Shown here piece by piece: positions 32,641 to 42,023 of a stretch of DNA of 64,000 bases. Positions within the stretch are counted from its first letter, which is position 1, and each line of letters starts with the position of its first letter. Location: contig NZ_FYFA01000001.1 of assembly GCF_900188435.1 (NCBI RefSeq), forward strand, positions 1,674,001 through 1,738,000, read 5' to 3'. A model generated the notes under the pieces. That model was not told where the DNA came from. It made no database searches and saw nothing but the letters and a program-made list of their open reading frames with translations. Position numbers and translations under genes: made by a program. The stretch is from Marinobacter sp. es.048 (GTDB lineage: Bacteria > Pseudomonadota > Gammaproteobacteria > Pseudomonadales > Oleiphilaceae).

Positions 32641-34281
32641 ATGGGGTTACTGGACAGGGCTTCAATTTCATGGGGGGCGGCGGTTGCCGGACTTCTTGCA
32701 GTCGTCTGCGCAGCGGTGGCTCCTTTGCTAGGTCTTGAAATTACCTCACTGCTCATAGGGCTTGTCGTAGGTCTCGTGGCTGCCGGCGGATTCATGATTG
32801 TTCGCGTCCTGGAGCCGACTGAGCGTGGCCTCAAGGCCTTGAATGACGGCACCCTGGCTGACGATCATCCGCTGCATGCTCAATGTCACCGGCTATTAGC
32901 CGATGCGAGGGCGGGGCGCGCGCTCGTCGAAACGCTTTCCGGTAGCGCTGACAGGAACGCGATCTCCGCCGCCCAGGTGTCTTTCGCGGCCGACCAGTTG
33001 AAGCTGCGGTTGGATCGCCAGGTTGAAGAAACTGCGCAAATGGCCGATTACGCGGGGCAGATTACTGAAACCGTGCGGGAATCCTCGGAGCAGGCCACCG
33101 AGGCAGCCACCATGGCGCTGCAGAACAAACAGGTAAGCACCGAGGGTCGTGAAGCCCTGATCTCCGCCATCGACAGTGTTAGGGCGGTGCACCAGCAGTC
33201 CGGGGAAAACCTGCGGCTGATCCAGGAGCTGAACGAGAAGTCCAACAAGATCCAGGGTGTGACCACCACCATCCAGGGTATCGCTGAACAGACCAATCTG
33301 CTTGCACTCAATGCCGCCATTGAGGCGGCGAGGGCTGGTGACCAAGGGCGCGGGTTCGCGGTCGTCGCCGATGAAGTACGCCAGCTCGCTGGTCGGACCG
33401 CCCAGGCAACCGGTGAAGTCGCAGAAACCCTGGAGGAAATACGCTCAGACACTACGCTGATCGTCTCCCGTATTGAAGACCTGGCCCGAAGCATCGAGGA
33501 GGGGCTGAATTCGGTGGAGAGCGTTGGGGAGAGGTTGGAACAGATCAGCGATCAGTCGGAACGTGTACAGCAGCAGGTCGCGCGGATAGCCGAGATTGAC
33601 CAGAACAACGAGCAGAGTCTGGTCCAGGTTTTCTCCGCAATTGAAACAGTGCGCGACCAGATTTCCGAAAGCGATACCAGTGTTTCATCGCTTGCAGAGC
33701 AGGCGGCGACGCTGATGGAGCTTGCTGAAAAAGCCAACGCGTCATTCGCATTGAACAGCGAAGCCAGTTATCACCGGCCGTTCTTCGATCAGGCCAGAGC
33801 CGGCGCAGACCAGATTGGTCAGATGTTCGAGCAGGCCATACGCGACGGCAAACTCTCCGAAAAGGCGCTGTTCGACAAGGCCCGTACGCCGATCCCGAAT
33901 ACTCACCCGCCAAAATACTCCAGCACCTTTGACAAGTTTACCGACCAATATCTGCCTGCCATTCAGGAGCAGGTGAAAAATGCTCACGAGGCGATTGTCT
34001 TTGCCATTGCCGCTGCCCCCGACGGATATGTGCCCACCCACAACCGCGATTTCGCCCACGCGCCAACCGGAGATCCCAAGGTGGATCTGGTCAAGAGCAG
34101 GAGCAAGCGGCTGTTCAACGACCGTACCGGTATTCGCTGTGGTCAGCATACAGAAAACATGCTCTTGCAAACTTATCGTCGGGATACCGGCGAAATCATG
34201 CATGACCTCTCTGTGCCAATCTATGTGAATGGCAAACACTGGGGTGGATTCCGTGTGGGTTATCGTCCGGATAATCACTGA
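32641..34281 (+). CDS. Methyl-accepting chemotaxis protein with C-terminal sensor domain
   Basis: This 546-residue chemoreceptor has two N-terminal membrane helices (about 12-55) with almost no periplasmic loop. The coiled-coil signalling domain has its conserved tip [23 protein letters not shown] near residues 216-238. A C-terminal domain (about 380-546) contains [38 protein letters not shown] and a closing [11 protein letters not shown]. The sensor must therefore be cytoplasmic and downstream of the signalling domain, unlike the classical layout. Related C-terminal domains occur in other proteobacterial receptors; the ligand is unknown. No che or fli genes are nearby. Confidence 0.9.
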   Translation: MGLLDRASISWGAAVAGLLAVVCAAVAPLLGLEITSLLIGLVVGLVAAGGFMIVRVLEPTERGLKALNDGTLADDHPLHAQCHRLLADARAGRALVETLSGSADRNAISAAQVSFAADQLKLRLDRQVEETAQMADYAGQITETVRESSEQATEAATMALQNKQVSTEGREALISAIDSVRAVHQQSGENLRLIQELNEKSNKIQGVTTTIQGIAEQTNLLALNAAIEAARAGDQGRGFAVVADEVRQLAGRTAQATGEVAETLEEIRSDTTLIVSRIEDLARSIEEGLNSVESVGERLEQISDQSERVQQQVARIAEIDQNNEQSLVQVFSAIETVRDQISESDTSVSSLAEQAATLMELAEKANASFALNSEASYHRPFFDQARAGADQIGQMFEQAIRDGKLSEKALFDKARTPIPNTHPPKYSSTFDKFTDQYLPAIQEQVKNAHEAIVFAIAAAPDGYVPTHNRDFAHAPTGDPKVDLVKSRSKRLFNDRTGIRCGQHTENMLLQTYRRDTGEIMHDLSVPIYVNGKHWGGFRVGYRPDNH

Positions 34282-34349
34282 CCGCCCGGGAATTTCCGGC
34301 CGCGGAGGCTGTGGTAGACTCCGGGTAATCATGAAACAGGAGAACCATC

Positions 34350-34715
34350 TTGGCTGAACCGGAATTTATTCCTGCCGATTCGGACCCCGCGTCCCGACGC
34401 TCAGACCCCGCCCGTAACCTGGCGGTGGTGGTCTACATCCTGCAGGCGCTATCCTTTTTCGTGGGTGGGATCACTGGTCTGGTTGGCGTGATCATCAATT
34501 ACGTCAAACTGGATGATGTGCGTAACACTTGGGTGGAAAGGCATTTCCGCTGGCAGATTCGTACGTTCTGGATAGGTCTGCTCTGGACCGTGATCGGTAT
34601 TGTCACCACGCCACTGATCATCGGCTGGTTCATCATCCTCGGTATTTCGATCTGGATTATCTACCGGATTGTGAAAGGGGCGCTCGCCCTGAATGATGGC
34701 AAGGCGCCTTCCTGA
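34350..34715 (+). CDS. DUF4870-family membrane protein
   Basis: This 121-residue protein has a polar N-terminus of about 20 residues and three predicted helices. The family-like segment is VGGITGLVGVIINYVKLDDVRNTWVERHFRWQIRTFW. It starts at TTG 34350, supported by AGGAG about seven bases upstream. The function of this family is unknown. It is convergent with the MFS gene. Confidence 0.83.
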   Translation: MAEPEFIPADSDPASRRSDPARNLAVVVYILQALSFFVGGITGLVGVIINYVKLDDVRNTWVERHFRWQIRTFWIGLLWTVIGIVTTPLIIGWFIILGISIWIIYRIVKGALALNDGKAPS

Positions 34716-34726
34716 TCAGGCGCCTT
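34701..34726. terminator. Hairpin between convergent DUF4870 and MFS genes
   Basis: AAGGCGCC (34701-34708) pairs with GGCGCCTT (34719-34726) around a ten-base loop. It overlaps the end of the first gene and fills the 14-base gap. T-rich bases follow weakly on one side, so its efficiency is uncertain. Confidence 0.5.
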
Positions 34727-34729
34727 TAA

Positions 34730-36043
34730 TCAGTCTTCCGTAACTTCCTCTAGCCGTATCGCACTGAACATCCCCGCCAGGCCCATCAGGCCCAGAACAA
34801 TAATGACCGCCACTTCCGAGATCATGGATACGAGGGCTGTCAGGCCGCCGGTAACCAGCAGAAGAACACCAATGACTGTGTTGCTCACTGCCGTGTAATC
34901 GGTGCGCTTGTTACCCCCTGCCATATCCACCAGATAGGTTTTACGACCGAGCCTTACGCCCGCATGGGCGATACTCAGGACAAAGAAGGCGACCGGGTAG
35001 AACCAGACGCTGCCAATTTCCGTCCCGATAAAGAGCGCGGTAAAACCGACGATCAGGCAAACACCGCTGGCCATCGCGGCACCACGGATCATGACTCTAC
35101 GGCTGGAAGTGTCTGCAGCCCAGCCCCAGAAGCTGGCACTTAGCGAACTGGCCAGGCTGCTCGCCAGCAGGAAAATACCCAGCATCCAGCCAATGTCGGA
35201 TTCTTTTTGCGCCAGGACCACGAAGTAAGGCGACGCCAGGGCCGAGCACAGCAACAGCGCCCGGGTGATTACAAAGTTTCTGAAGGGAACATCATCGCGG
35301 AGCAGGGAAAGGCTCCGGAACGCCTCGTTGATTGCGTTTCCGCCACCACCGGTTTCACCTTCATACTCCTCCACTCCGGCAAAGAGAAAACCGGCAATCA
35401 CCCAGAGCACACCGGCCAGAAGCAGCAGCACTGTGTAGAAGGCAATAGTTGGGTCGCCACGTTCCCAGAACAGAAGTCCTGTCAGGACTACAGTGGCCAT
35501 GCCGCCGATCGTGGACGCCAGCCCGCCAAGCCTCCCCCGGCGGGTTTTCGGAATACATTTGCCCTGAACGTCTTTCATGGATACGGAGCAGAAGCCACGG
35601 GCCAGGGAAAATACGATCAGGGCGGCAATTATCCCCGAGCCGGCTGCATAATCCTCAAGAAACCAGATACTGGCTGCCATAGCGATAACGCTGGCGGCCT
35701 GGCCGAAACTTCCCAGCGTCCAGAACCACTTGCGAACAGGTTTGCGGCGCACCCAGGCCGCAATGACCATTTGTGGTACCAGGGAACCGGATTCCCGGAT
35801 GGGCACGAGCCAGGCCACCAGGGCGGGTGCACCGATGGCACTCATTAACCAGGCCAACACCGTTTTTGGGCTGATGAGCAGATCGCCCAATTTAGTCAGC
35901 ACGTTACTGGCGAGAATCAGGAAGAAATTACGGGGTACCTCGCGACAGGCTTCCTCAGGAATGTCTTTGCAGACCCGTGCATCTTCTTCGTTGGCAATCA
36001 GGCTGTAAAGCTGGTCAATGGTGTCCTTTCTGCTCTCGGGCAA
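34730..36043 (-). CDS. Major facilitator superfamily transporter
   Basis: This 437-residue inner-membrane protein has about 12 predicted helices and an unusually long polar N-terminus of about 40 residues. MFS-like features are the loop VRRKPVRKWFW after the second helix group and WGWAADTSSRRVMIRG between halves. The substrate is unknown. The start is TTG 36043, supported by GGAGG seven to eight bases upstream. It is transcribed alone, convergent with the DUF4870 gene. Confidence 0.83.
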   Translation of the reverse strand: MPESRKDTIDQLYSLIANEEDARVCKDIPEEACREVPRNFFLILASNVLTKLGDLLISPKTVLAWLMSAIGAPALVAWLVPIRESGSLVPQMVIAAWVRRKPVRKWFWTLGSFGQAASVIAMAASIWFLEDYAAGSGIIAALIVFSLARGFCSVSMKDVQGKCIPKTRRGRLGGLASTIGGMATVVLTGLLFWERGDPTIAFYTVLLLLAGVLWVIAGFLFAGVEEYEGETGGGGNAINEAFRSLSLLRDDVPFRNFVITRALLLCSALASPYFVVLAQKESDIGWMLGIFLLASSLASSLSASFWGWAADTSSRRVMIRGAAMASGVCLIVGFTALFIGTEIGSVWFYPVAFFVLSIAHAGVRLGRKTYLVDMAGGNKRTDYTAVSNTVIGVLLLVTGGLTALVSMISEVAVIIVLGLMGLAGMFSAIRLEEVTED

Positions 36044-36127
36044 ACTGCTATCCTCCGGAAAAGTAATTGGAAAGGATAACAGTGTGGCCAGATATCCTTA
36101 AGTCCGGATTACGTCAGCTGCGAGCAA

Positions 36128-37222
36128 TCAGACCAGATGGTGGTCCCAGTGAACGGGGAGATCTGCGAGTTCTCTAGCCGTTCTGCCGGCCCCGAGCCGA
36201 ACCAGCTTTCCTCGGCCTGACGAGACCAGAAAGTCGCCCCCGGCAATGGCCTGGATGCCGGCGCAATCAGCTATGGTGACGCAGTTGACCAGCTCTCCGG
36301 TGCTGCCCCGGAAGATGATGGCCGTGCTACCAACAGGCGAAGCTGCGGCCACGAGATCGTTTTCGGGATGGGCAACCACGCTGGCAATGTAGTTGGCCAG
36401 AGCTCTCTGGGTATCCTCGTCGAACCGGTATTCCCGAAGTTGTCCCTTTTCAAGTTGCGCCAACAAGGACGGCGTTTCGTACAGCGGGCCCTGGTGTTGA
36501 TAGGCCACATAAACGCGGCCACTGCCGCTGACGCTTACATGGCGGGCGCTTTGGTGATGGTGAGGTGGCTTGAAGCGGCCAACGATGTTGCCGAAATGAC
36601 GATCCATCAGCAGCAGGGCGGGATCCATGGTATCCAGATTCAGCTTCATGCGGTTGTAATCCGGGTGGGACAGGATGCCCCCGAGTCCGATCACCAGGGT
36701 TTCCCCATCGGGGTGCAGGGTCAGCTCGTGGGGCCCAATACCGGTCAGGCCAAAGGTATCGGTTCGCAGGTAACCTCTTTCGGCGTCATAGACCGCAATA
36801 ATGCCTTCAGCCTGTTCGTACCGGCTGGCAGTGACGTAGAGCCAGCGGCCATCCATCGAGAACACGCCGTGGCCGACAAAGTGCTCTCCGGCTTCAGCTT
36901 CTATGCGGTGTTTTTTGCTGCCGGCAGTTGAGTCGAACACGTAAAACGACCATCCGGGTCGGCGCTCAAAGAAGACGGTTTCACCCATGCGAGGCCGGTT
37001 GCATCCACTATGGCAGCGGGTTTCGACCGGCGTTTGCCAGAGGATGCTGCCGCTACGGTCGAACGCGCTAACTCCAAAGCTGCCATCCCTTAATCCCACG
37101 GCGCCGACGAAGCTGTCAGGTTGGCCAGAGGCCTTTCGGGGAAGCAAGGAACATCCGGTAAGGCCCACGGCAACACTGCTGGCAATCGAGATTTTAAGAA
37201 GGTCTCTTCGGTTCAAAGGCAT
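36128..37222 (-). CDS. DUF1513 family protein, Tat-exported
   Basis: This 364-residue protein has a twin-arginine signal (NRRDLLK near residues 4-10) and a following hydrophobic stretch ending in LTGC, so it may be lipidated after Tat export. The mature part looks like a beta-propeller with repeated blocks such as MDGRWLYVTASRYEQAEGIIAVYD and HPDGETLVIGLGGILSHPDYNRMKL. DUF1513 proteins commonly end imelysin/di-haem oxidoreductase clusters, as here. The role is unknown; iron-related envelope chemistry is inferred from the neighbours. Confidence 0.85.
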   Translation of the reverse strand: MPLNRRDLLKISIASSVAVGLTGCSLLPRKASGQPDSFVGAVGLRDGSFGVSAFDRSGSILWQTPVETRCHSGCNRPRMGETVFFERRPGWSFYVFDSTAGSKKHRIEAEAGEHFVGHGVFSMDGRWLYVTASRYEQAEGIIAVYDAERGYLRTDTFGLTGIGPHELTLHPDGETLVIGLGGILSHPDYNRMKLNLDTMDPALLLMDRHFGNIVGRFKPPHHHQSARHVSVSGSGRVYVAYQHQGPLYETPSLLAQLEKGQLREYRFDEDTQRALANYIASVVAHPENDLVAAASPVGSTAIIFRGSTGELVNCVTIADCAGIQAIAGGDFLVSSGRGKLVRLGAGRTARELADLPVHWDHHLV

Positions 37223-37235
37223 AGCGTCAGTCTCC

Positions 37236-38267
37236 TCAGTCGCCGTCGCTCGAGTTGAAGCCTCTTACTACGCCAAGTGCAACTGCCGCCTGGTCATTTA
37301 CCAATGTGGTCAACTGGGAAATATCAACATAGAGGTTCTGCAGGATACGAAACTGGTCTTCTTCTTTCAGGGCCGTCGACATGGGCAGGTGGGCATCGGG
37401 AAAGTTTTGCTGAACCTCGTTAAATTGCTCACGAATGCGCTCTGCCAGATCGGACTCCTCCGCTTCGAGCGATAAAGCGAACCCCGGCATAAAGAACTGT
37501 CGCAGGCCAGACACAGTTGCTTCGACAGTCATCAGGGTGTTGCCGCTGCGCCAGGCATCCGTGATGTAGGGATTGCGTTTGCCATTCCCGCGAAGTCCCA
37601 TGGGTTGGCCGAGGCGGCGCTCTTCCAGGATTTCCAGCGCTGCCATCCCCGCACGGATAGTGGTGTCGCGGTACTGATCGGTCTCCAGGTAGTGGGGCCT
37701 GAAAGCCTGCCACTCAGCCATCAACTCTTCACTGTTGCTCTTTACGTGCAGAGCGACGTTGGTCAGCAGTTCGCAGGTCCGCGCGGCGGGCAGCGCATTG
37801 CTCCCCGCATTGAGCTGCTGATCGAAAAGCAGGTATTCCATCATCGGGAAGCCCTCGACGGCGACGCCTGACTGGCTGATCACGTCCGCCGTGATCGGTT
37901 CTTCGTTTCCGATCAGGTAGGACGCTTTGCGCGCAACCAGATTTTTTGGATCGGGCCAGAACTGGAACTGCCAGGAAAGATTGTTGTTCTCGACCGGGCC
38001 GAAATCGACAAAACGCACTCTTTGCCAGGCCAGGAAGGCATTCAGCCAGGCGGCTTGCAGGCGCGCCCGACTGTCCTTGGCGGGCTTTTCACAGTAGTCC
38101 CGGGCAGACTCGGCCAACTCAACCGTTCCTGTTGCGAGCGACTGATAGCCGGACGCAATGCCCTCATGCCATTGATGGGGGGCCTGGGTGTTGGCATCGC
38201 TTGCCCACGCCAGAGGCGAGATCACGGCCAGAATAGATGTGCACAGTAGTCTGGTGATCGGTTGCAT
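37236..38267 (-). CDS. Imelysin-family (peptidase M75-like) protein, degenerate motif
   Basis: This 343-residue secreted protein has a Sec signal ending ASPLAWA-like near residue 22. It has the imelysin helical pattern: AWLNAFLAWQRVRFVDFGP and GFPMMEYLLFDQQ. Imelysins normally carry GxHxxE at the second site; here the histidine is replaced (GFPMME), as in some paralogues, so metal binding may differ. It starts nine bases after the di-haem oxidoreductase, and GAGGATC precedes the ATG. The partner imelysin at 39686-40981 keeps the histidine. Confidence 0.83.
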   Translation of the reverse strand: MQPITRLLCTSILAVISPLAWASDANTQAPHQWHEGIASGYQSLATGTVELAESARDYCEKPAKDSRARLQAAWLNAFLAWQRVRFVDFGPVENNNLSWQFQFWPDPKNLVARKASYLIGNEEPITADVISQSGVAVEGFPMMEYLLFDQQLNAGSNALPAARTCELLTNVALHVKSNSEELMAEWQAFRPHYLETDQYRDTTIRAGMAALEILEERRLGQPMGLRGNGKRNPYITDAWRSGNTLMTVEATVSGLRQFFMPGFALSLEAEESDLAERIREQFNEVQQNFPDAHLPMSTALKEEDQFRILQNLYVDISQLTTLVNDQAAVALGVVRGFNSSDGD

Positions 38268-38276
38268 GGCAGATCC

Positions 38277-39683
38277 TCAGAGTGAATTCAGGAAGTTGAT
38301 CAAGGCCGTACGATCCTCCGACGACATCTGGCGGTAGCGTTCGGCCGCCGCCTGGGCCTCGCCACCGTGCCAGAGTACGGCCTCTTCCAGTGTGCGGGCA
38401 CGACCGTCGTGCAAGAACCCGGCCTGTGGATTCACCACCTGGGCCAGGCCAATGCCCCAGAGCGGCGGTGTTCGCCATTCGTTGCCATTGGCCAGGAACT
38501 CATCACGTCCATCCGCCAGGGCCACGCCCATATCGTGGAGCAGCAGATCCGCGTAGGGCCAGATAGTCTGATTGCTCAGGTCCGGGCGGTCGGCTACCTG
38601 ACCCGTCTGGTGTCGCGGGGTATGACAGCCAGCGCAGCCAATTTCGTTGAACAGTTTTGCTCCTTGTTGAACCGAGTCGGATTCAAGATTGCGCCGGGCC
38701 GGAACGGCGAGACTCTTGGCATAGAAGGTTACGAAGTTGGCGACCTTGTCGCTTACCTCCGGTTCGCCACCATGGGTAAACCGCTCGCAGTTCTGCTCAG
38801 GCATGCAGTCGGTAGTGGGTTTTATCGAAGAAGTAAGGCCCATGTCCCCCGCAAAAGCACCCATGCTCTGCTGGTGCACATCCGGCTCCGCCGCCTTCCA
38901 GCCGAAACGGCCGGGCAGCGTCTGTTCCGTGGCCAGATCCCAGACCTGGTTGAGCTTTCCGGAAATGCCGTTATTGTCCGCATCATCAGGGTCATGGAGA
39001 GCCTGCAAGTCGTCGATGGGGATAGCTTCTAGCAGCCCCAAGCCAATCATTTGCGGTGCCACCCTCGGCGAGACCAGCAGGTTGTCAGGAAGAGGGCCGT
39101 AGTTCGGGTTTTCGATGCGGTATACGGGCTTGCGCAGTGCCACGACCGTGCGATCTGCAAGGGTCTTTTTCACCGGTGTCCATTCAATGATCAGATCAGC
39201 CTCCGGCTTTGCCGCTGGAAGCGCTGCCGTTTGTAGCTGGCTACCGTAGACCGGAGCCGGTTTGAAACCATGCTTGCGCAGGATCTCCGCATCCCGTTCG
39301 GGGTCAGCAGGAACTGCCAGCCTCAGAAACAGGGAAACTGGCGGTTCGTCGACACCAGGGGGATGTCCACGACCATCCTTGATATGACATCCCTGGCAGG
39401 AATTGGTGTTGAACAGGGGGCCAAGCCCATCACGGGCATCGGTGCTTGCCGGTGCCTCCACCCAAGGGTTCCGGAAGAAACTGTTGCCGACGCTAAAATC
39501 CAGACGCTTGGTCATGGACAAGTTGCCCTGGGGAAGCGAGTAGGCGTTGGTGTCTGACTGGTGCACGGTACCATCGCCACCGGTGGCAGGCGATGTCTGG
39601 ATCGGGTAGCCCGCGTGGGTCTGGGCCGAGACGGGTGCGCTGGCAATCGCCAGCGCACCGATGATAGCAAGCCGTCTCATCAT
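38277..39683 (-). CDS. Di-haem oxidoreductase family protein (DUF1111)
   Basis: This 468-residue periplasmic protein has a signal peptide ending APVSA near residue 20. It has two haem-c motifs, CQGCH at residues 96-100 and CAGCH at 350-354. The second lies in a cytochrome-like domain with LLLHDMGVALADGRDEF and the closing FLHDGRARTLEEAVLWHGGEAQ. It belongs to the di-haem (putative thiol) oxidoreductase family that accompanies imelysins. It begins two bases after the upstream imelysin gene. Its electron partner and reaction are unknown. Confidence 0.88.
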   Translation of the reverse strand: MMRRLAIIGALAIASAPVSAQTHAGYPIQTSPATGGDGTVHQSDTNAYSLPQGNLSMTKRLDFSVGNSFFRNPWVEAPASTDARDGLGPLFNTNSCQGCHIKDGRGHPPGVDEPPVSLFLRLAVPADPERDAEILRKHGFKPAPVYGSQLQTAALPAAKPEADLIIEWTPVKKTLADRTVVALRKPVYRIENPNYGPLPDNLLVSPRVAPQMIGLGLLEAIPIDDLQALHDPDDADNNGISGKLNQVWDLATEQTLPGRFGWKAAEPDVHQQSMGAFAGDMGLTSSIKPTTDCMPEQNCERFTHGGEPEVSDKVANFVTFYAKSLAVPARRNLESDSVQQGAKLFNEIGCAGCHTPRHQTGQVADRPDLSNQTIWPYADLLLHDMGVALADGRDEFLANGNEWRTPPLWGIGLAQVVNPQAGFLHDGRARTLEEAVLWHGGEAQAAAERYRQMSSEDRTALINFLNSL

Positions 39684-39685
39684 GC

Positions 39686-40981
39686 TCAGAACGCGTGACC
39701 GGCGTCGTCCGGAGACAGGGCCTCAATCCCGACCTCACGGGCCGCCTGCTCAATAGAGCCGGTCTGTGCAACCAGTGCCATGATAGCGCCGTTGATAATC
39801 CGGGTACCTTCGGCATTCCCCGGTGCGATCATGGTGTCAAACGCCACGGGGTTTTCGCTGCTCTCTGCACGGGCCTTCATCTTTGCAAGGGCTTCCATGG
39901 AGGCGTCCAGCTGGATGTTCAGGCGGGCGTCCAGTTCGGGATTCGTCTGCTCAACCAGGTCGGAAAGCGAAGGCCCCGTGACCAGGCTGCCATCTACACG
40001 ACGGTATGTGCCGGTGTAAACGTTCTGAATGCCCTGGCCGTTGTAGTAATGTGAGTTGTGGGTGTTATCGCTGAAGCAGTCGTGTTCATCCTCATAGGAG
40101 TTGGCCTCCAGGGCTACCTTCATCCGTTCGCCAGCCAGCTCACCCAGGGACAGGGAGCCCATGCCGAACAGCATTTTCTGAACACCCTGATTGGCGTCGG
40201 CAGTGGTAAGTTTTGTTCGATAGTTGTCGTTAGCTCCCGGCGCCCACTGGGCCACCATCCACTCCAGATCGGATACCAGCAGGTCGGTTACCGCATCCAG
40301 GTATTCCCCGCGACGCTCGCAATTCCCGTTGGTGCAATCGGTGCCCTTCGCGTAATCCGTAACCGGACGCTTTCCGGCGCCGGTTTCAAAACCATGGAGG
40401 TCCTGACCCCACAGAAGGAATTCAACCGCATGGTAGCCCGTGGCGACATTCGCTTCAGATCCGCCCACTTCGTTCAGGTCGGCCAGCAATGAAGGAGACA
40501 GGGAGGACACGTTTAGCGTTTCGCCGCCTACATTAATGCTGTTGCTGGCAATGATATTTGCGGTTGCTCCGGAGTTGCCGAGTTCGTGGTGATATCCATC
40601 CGCCTTCACATAGTCAATCAGGCCTTCATCCAGTGGCCAGGCGTTCAGTTGACCCTCCCAGTCATCGACAATAGCGTTGCCAAACCGGAATACCTCGGTC
40701 TGCTGGTAGGGAACGCGGGCTGCCAGCCAGGCTTCCTTCGCAGCAGCCAGATTGGCTTCCGTCGGGTTGGCGATCAGCCGGTCAGTAGCTTCGTCCAGGG
40801 CTCGTGCTGTGGTCATGGCATCTTCATAGTTGGCGTGAGCCAGGTCGGCGTAGTGATTGACCACTGAGGCTTTGGTTGCCGGCTGAGGATCCTTGGCGGA
40901 CCAGGGATGATTAGCGCAGCCTGCAGTCAGCAGAGCGGTTACTGTCAATGCCAGCGGGGCTGGACGAAACATGGACGTCAT
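39686..40981 (-). CDS. Imelysin-family iron-regulated lipoprotein (IrpA/IcmP-like)
   Basis: This is a 431-residue imelysin. A lipobox (LLTAGC) places it in the envelope. The family motif is intact: GYHAVEFLLWGQDLHG, with the GxHxxE signature. ATG 40981 is chosen because GGAGAAAGG lies just upstream; the frame is open 28 codons further without support. It heads the four-gene operon. The gene order imelysin, di-haem oxidoreductase, imelysin, DUF1513 matches the Pseudomonas icmP-type cluster. A weak Fur-box-like sequence lies upstream. Iron regulation is inferred. Confidence 0.87.
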   Translation of the reverse strand: MTSMFRPAPLALTVTALLTAGCANHPWSAKDPQPATKASVVNHYADLAHANYEDAMTTARALDEATDRLIANPTEANLAAAKEAWLAARVPYQQTEVFRFGNAIVDDWEGQLNAWPLDEGLIDYVKADGYHHELGNSGATANIIASNSINVGGETLNVSSLSPSLLADLNEVGGSEANVATGYHAVEFLLWGQDLHGFETGAGKRPVTDYAKGTDCTNGNCERRGEYLDAVTDLLVSDLEWMVAQWAPGANDNYRTKLTTADANQGVQKMLFGMGSLSLGELAGERMKVALEANSYEDEHDCFSDNTHNSHYYNGQGIQNVYTGTYRRVDGSLVTGPSLSDLVEQTNPELDARLNIQLDASMEALAKMKARAESSENPVAFDTMIAPGNAEGTRIINGAIMALVAQTGSIEQAAREVGIEALSPDDAGHAF

Positions 40982-41010
40982 TCCTTTCTCCAAGTTCTGG
41001 TAATTGATTT

Positions 41011-41029
41011 GCGAATAAGAACGATTTGC
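41011..41029 (-). promoter_or_regulatory. Weak Fur-box-like sequence upstream of the imelysin operon
   Basis: GCGAATAAGAACGATTTGC matches 11 of 19 positions of the Escherichia coli Fur consensus and is partly symmetric. It lies 30 bases before the imelysin start. This is suggestive only; it is reported because imelysin operons elsewhere are iron-regulated. Confidence 0.25.
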
Positions 41030-41165
41030 GTTACGTATTATGGGTGCCAGTTTATGAAAGCGCAAGCGGGAAAGGGACCGGTGTGATCAGGATTGAAGAT
41101 AGTGCTCTTGCCCTGGGCAGCCGTGATCGGGCTTAATGGCCCCGTCACCAGGGAGCTATTCTTGT

Positions 41166-42005
41166 ATGTTGAGTTATCTGCACGCCTTCCACGCCGGCAA
41201 TTTCGCTGATGTCCAGAAGCATGGGGCCCTGGCACTGGTCCACACCATGATGCAGGCGAAGGCCTCCGGCATTGCCTTTTTTGACACACATGCCGGAAGC
41301 GCCATATACGACCTGCGTAGTGAGCGGGCCCGTAAGACCGGAGAAGCCGATCATGGCGTTCAGAAGCTTTGGGGAGCCAGAGATCGACTTCGGTCCGAGG
41401 ATTGGAAGCCGTTTCTGGACGTGCTGTCAGGATTCAATGCCGGCAAGGGAGAACTGTCCGTTTACCCCGGTTCTCCTGCGTGGTTCCAGCATTTTCTCAG
41501 GGACGGAGATGCACTGACGCTCTTCGAGCTTCATCCTGCCGAGAGCGAGCAGTTGGCGGGTTGGGCCTCCGAGGCACCCGTTCGCGTACTCAGGCAGGAT
41601 GGCCTGTCGGGTCTGCTCAGGCAGTTGCCACCGAAACAGCCGCGGCTACTCACGCTGATTGATCCCTCTTACGAGATCAAATCCGATTACGTTGAGGTGG
41701 CTGAAACCCTGGGAAAAGCATGGCAAAAGTGCCGTCACGGGGTTTATCTTGTCTGGTATCCGATACTCACCAGTGGCCTTCAGGAGCAGTTGAAAGACGC
41801 TGTCAGGGATACCGAAGCACGCAAGATACTGTGCAGTGAGGTGCATCTGGACAATCCGCCAGAGCGAGGCATGGTCGGATCAGGCATGCTGGTGGTTAAT
41901 CCGCCCTGGGGCTTTGATTCCCGGTTATCCGCAATGATGAACGATGTTGCCGGGCCTGATGTTCTCAACCTGGCTCACGATATCGGGTGGCTGGTGCCGG
42001 AGTAA
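41166..42005 (+). CDS. rlmJ: 23S rRNA (adenine(2030)-N(6))-methyltransferase
   Basis: RlmJ methylates A2030 of 23S rRNA using S-adenosylmethionine. The 279-residue protein opens with the family hallmark MLSYLHAFHAGNFADVQKH and has the catalytic DPSYE motif (IDPSYEIKSDY), a variant of the N6-adenine DPPY box. The length is as expected. ATG 41166 coincides with the conserved N-terminus. It is convergent with the TRAP-type binding protein. Confidence 0.93.
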   Translation: MLSYLHAFHAGNFADVQKHGALALVHTMMQAKASGIAFFDTHAGSAIYDLRSERARKTGEADHGVQKLWGARDRLRSEDWKPFLDVLSGFNAGKGELSVYPGSPAWFQHFLRDGDALTLFELHPAESEQLAGWASEAPVRVLRQDGLSGLLRQLPPKQPRLLTLIDPSYEIKSDYVEVAETLGKAWQKCRHGVYLVWYPILTSGLQEQLKDAVRDTEARKILCSEVHLDNPPERGMVGSGMLVVNPPWGFDSRLSAMMNDVAGPDVLNLAHDIGWLVPE

Positions 42006-42023
42006 TCCGGCAGCCTACTCCGG
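41997..42023. terminator. Hairpin overlapping the stops of rlmJ and dctP-like
   Basis: CCGGAGTA (41997-42004) pairs with TACTCCGG (42016-42023) around an 11-base loop, followed by TTTG. It overlaps the ends of both convergent genes and could act in both directions. Confidence 0.5.
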
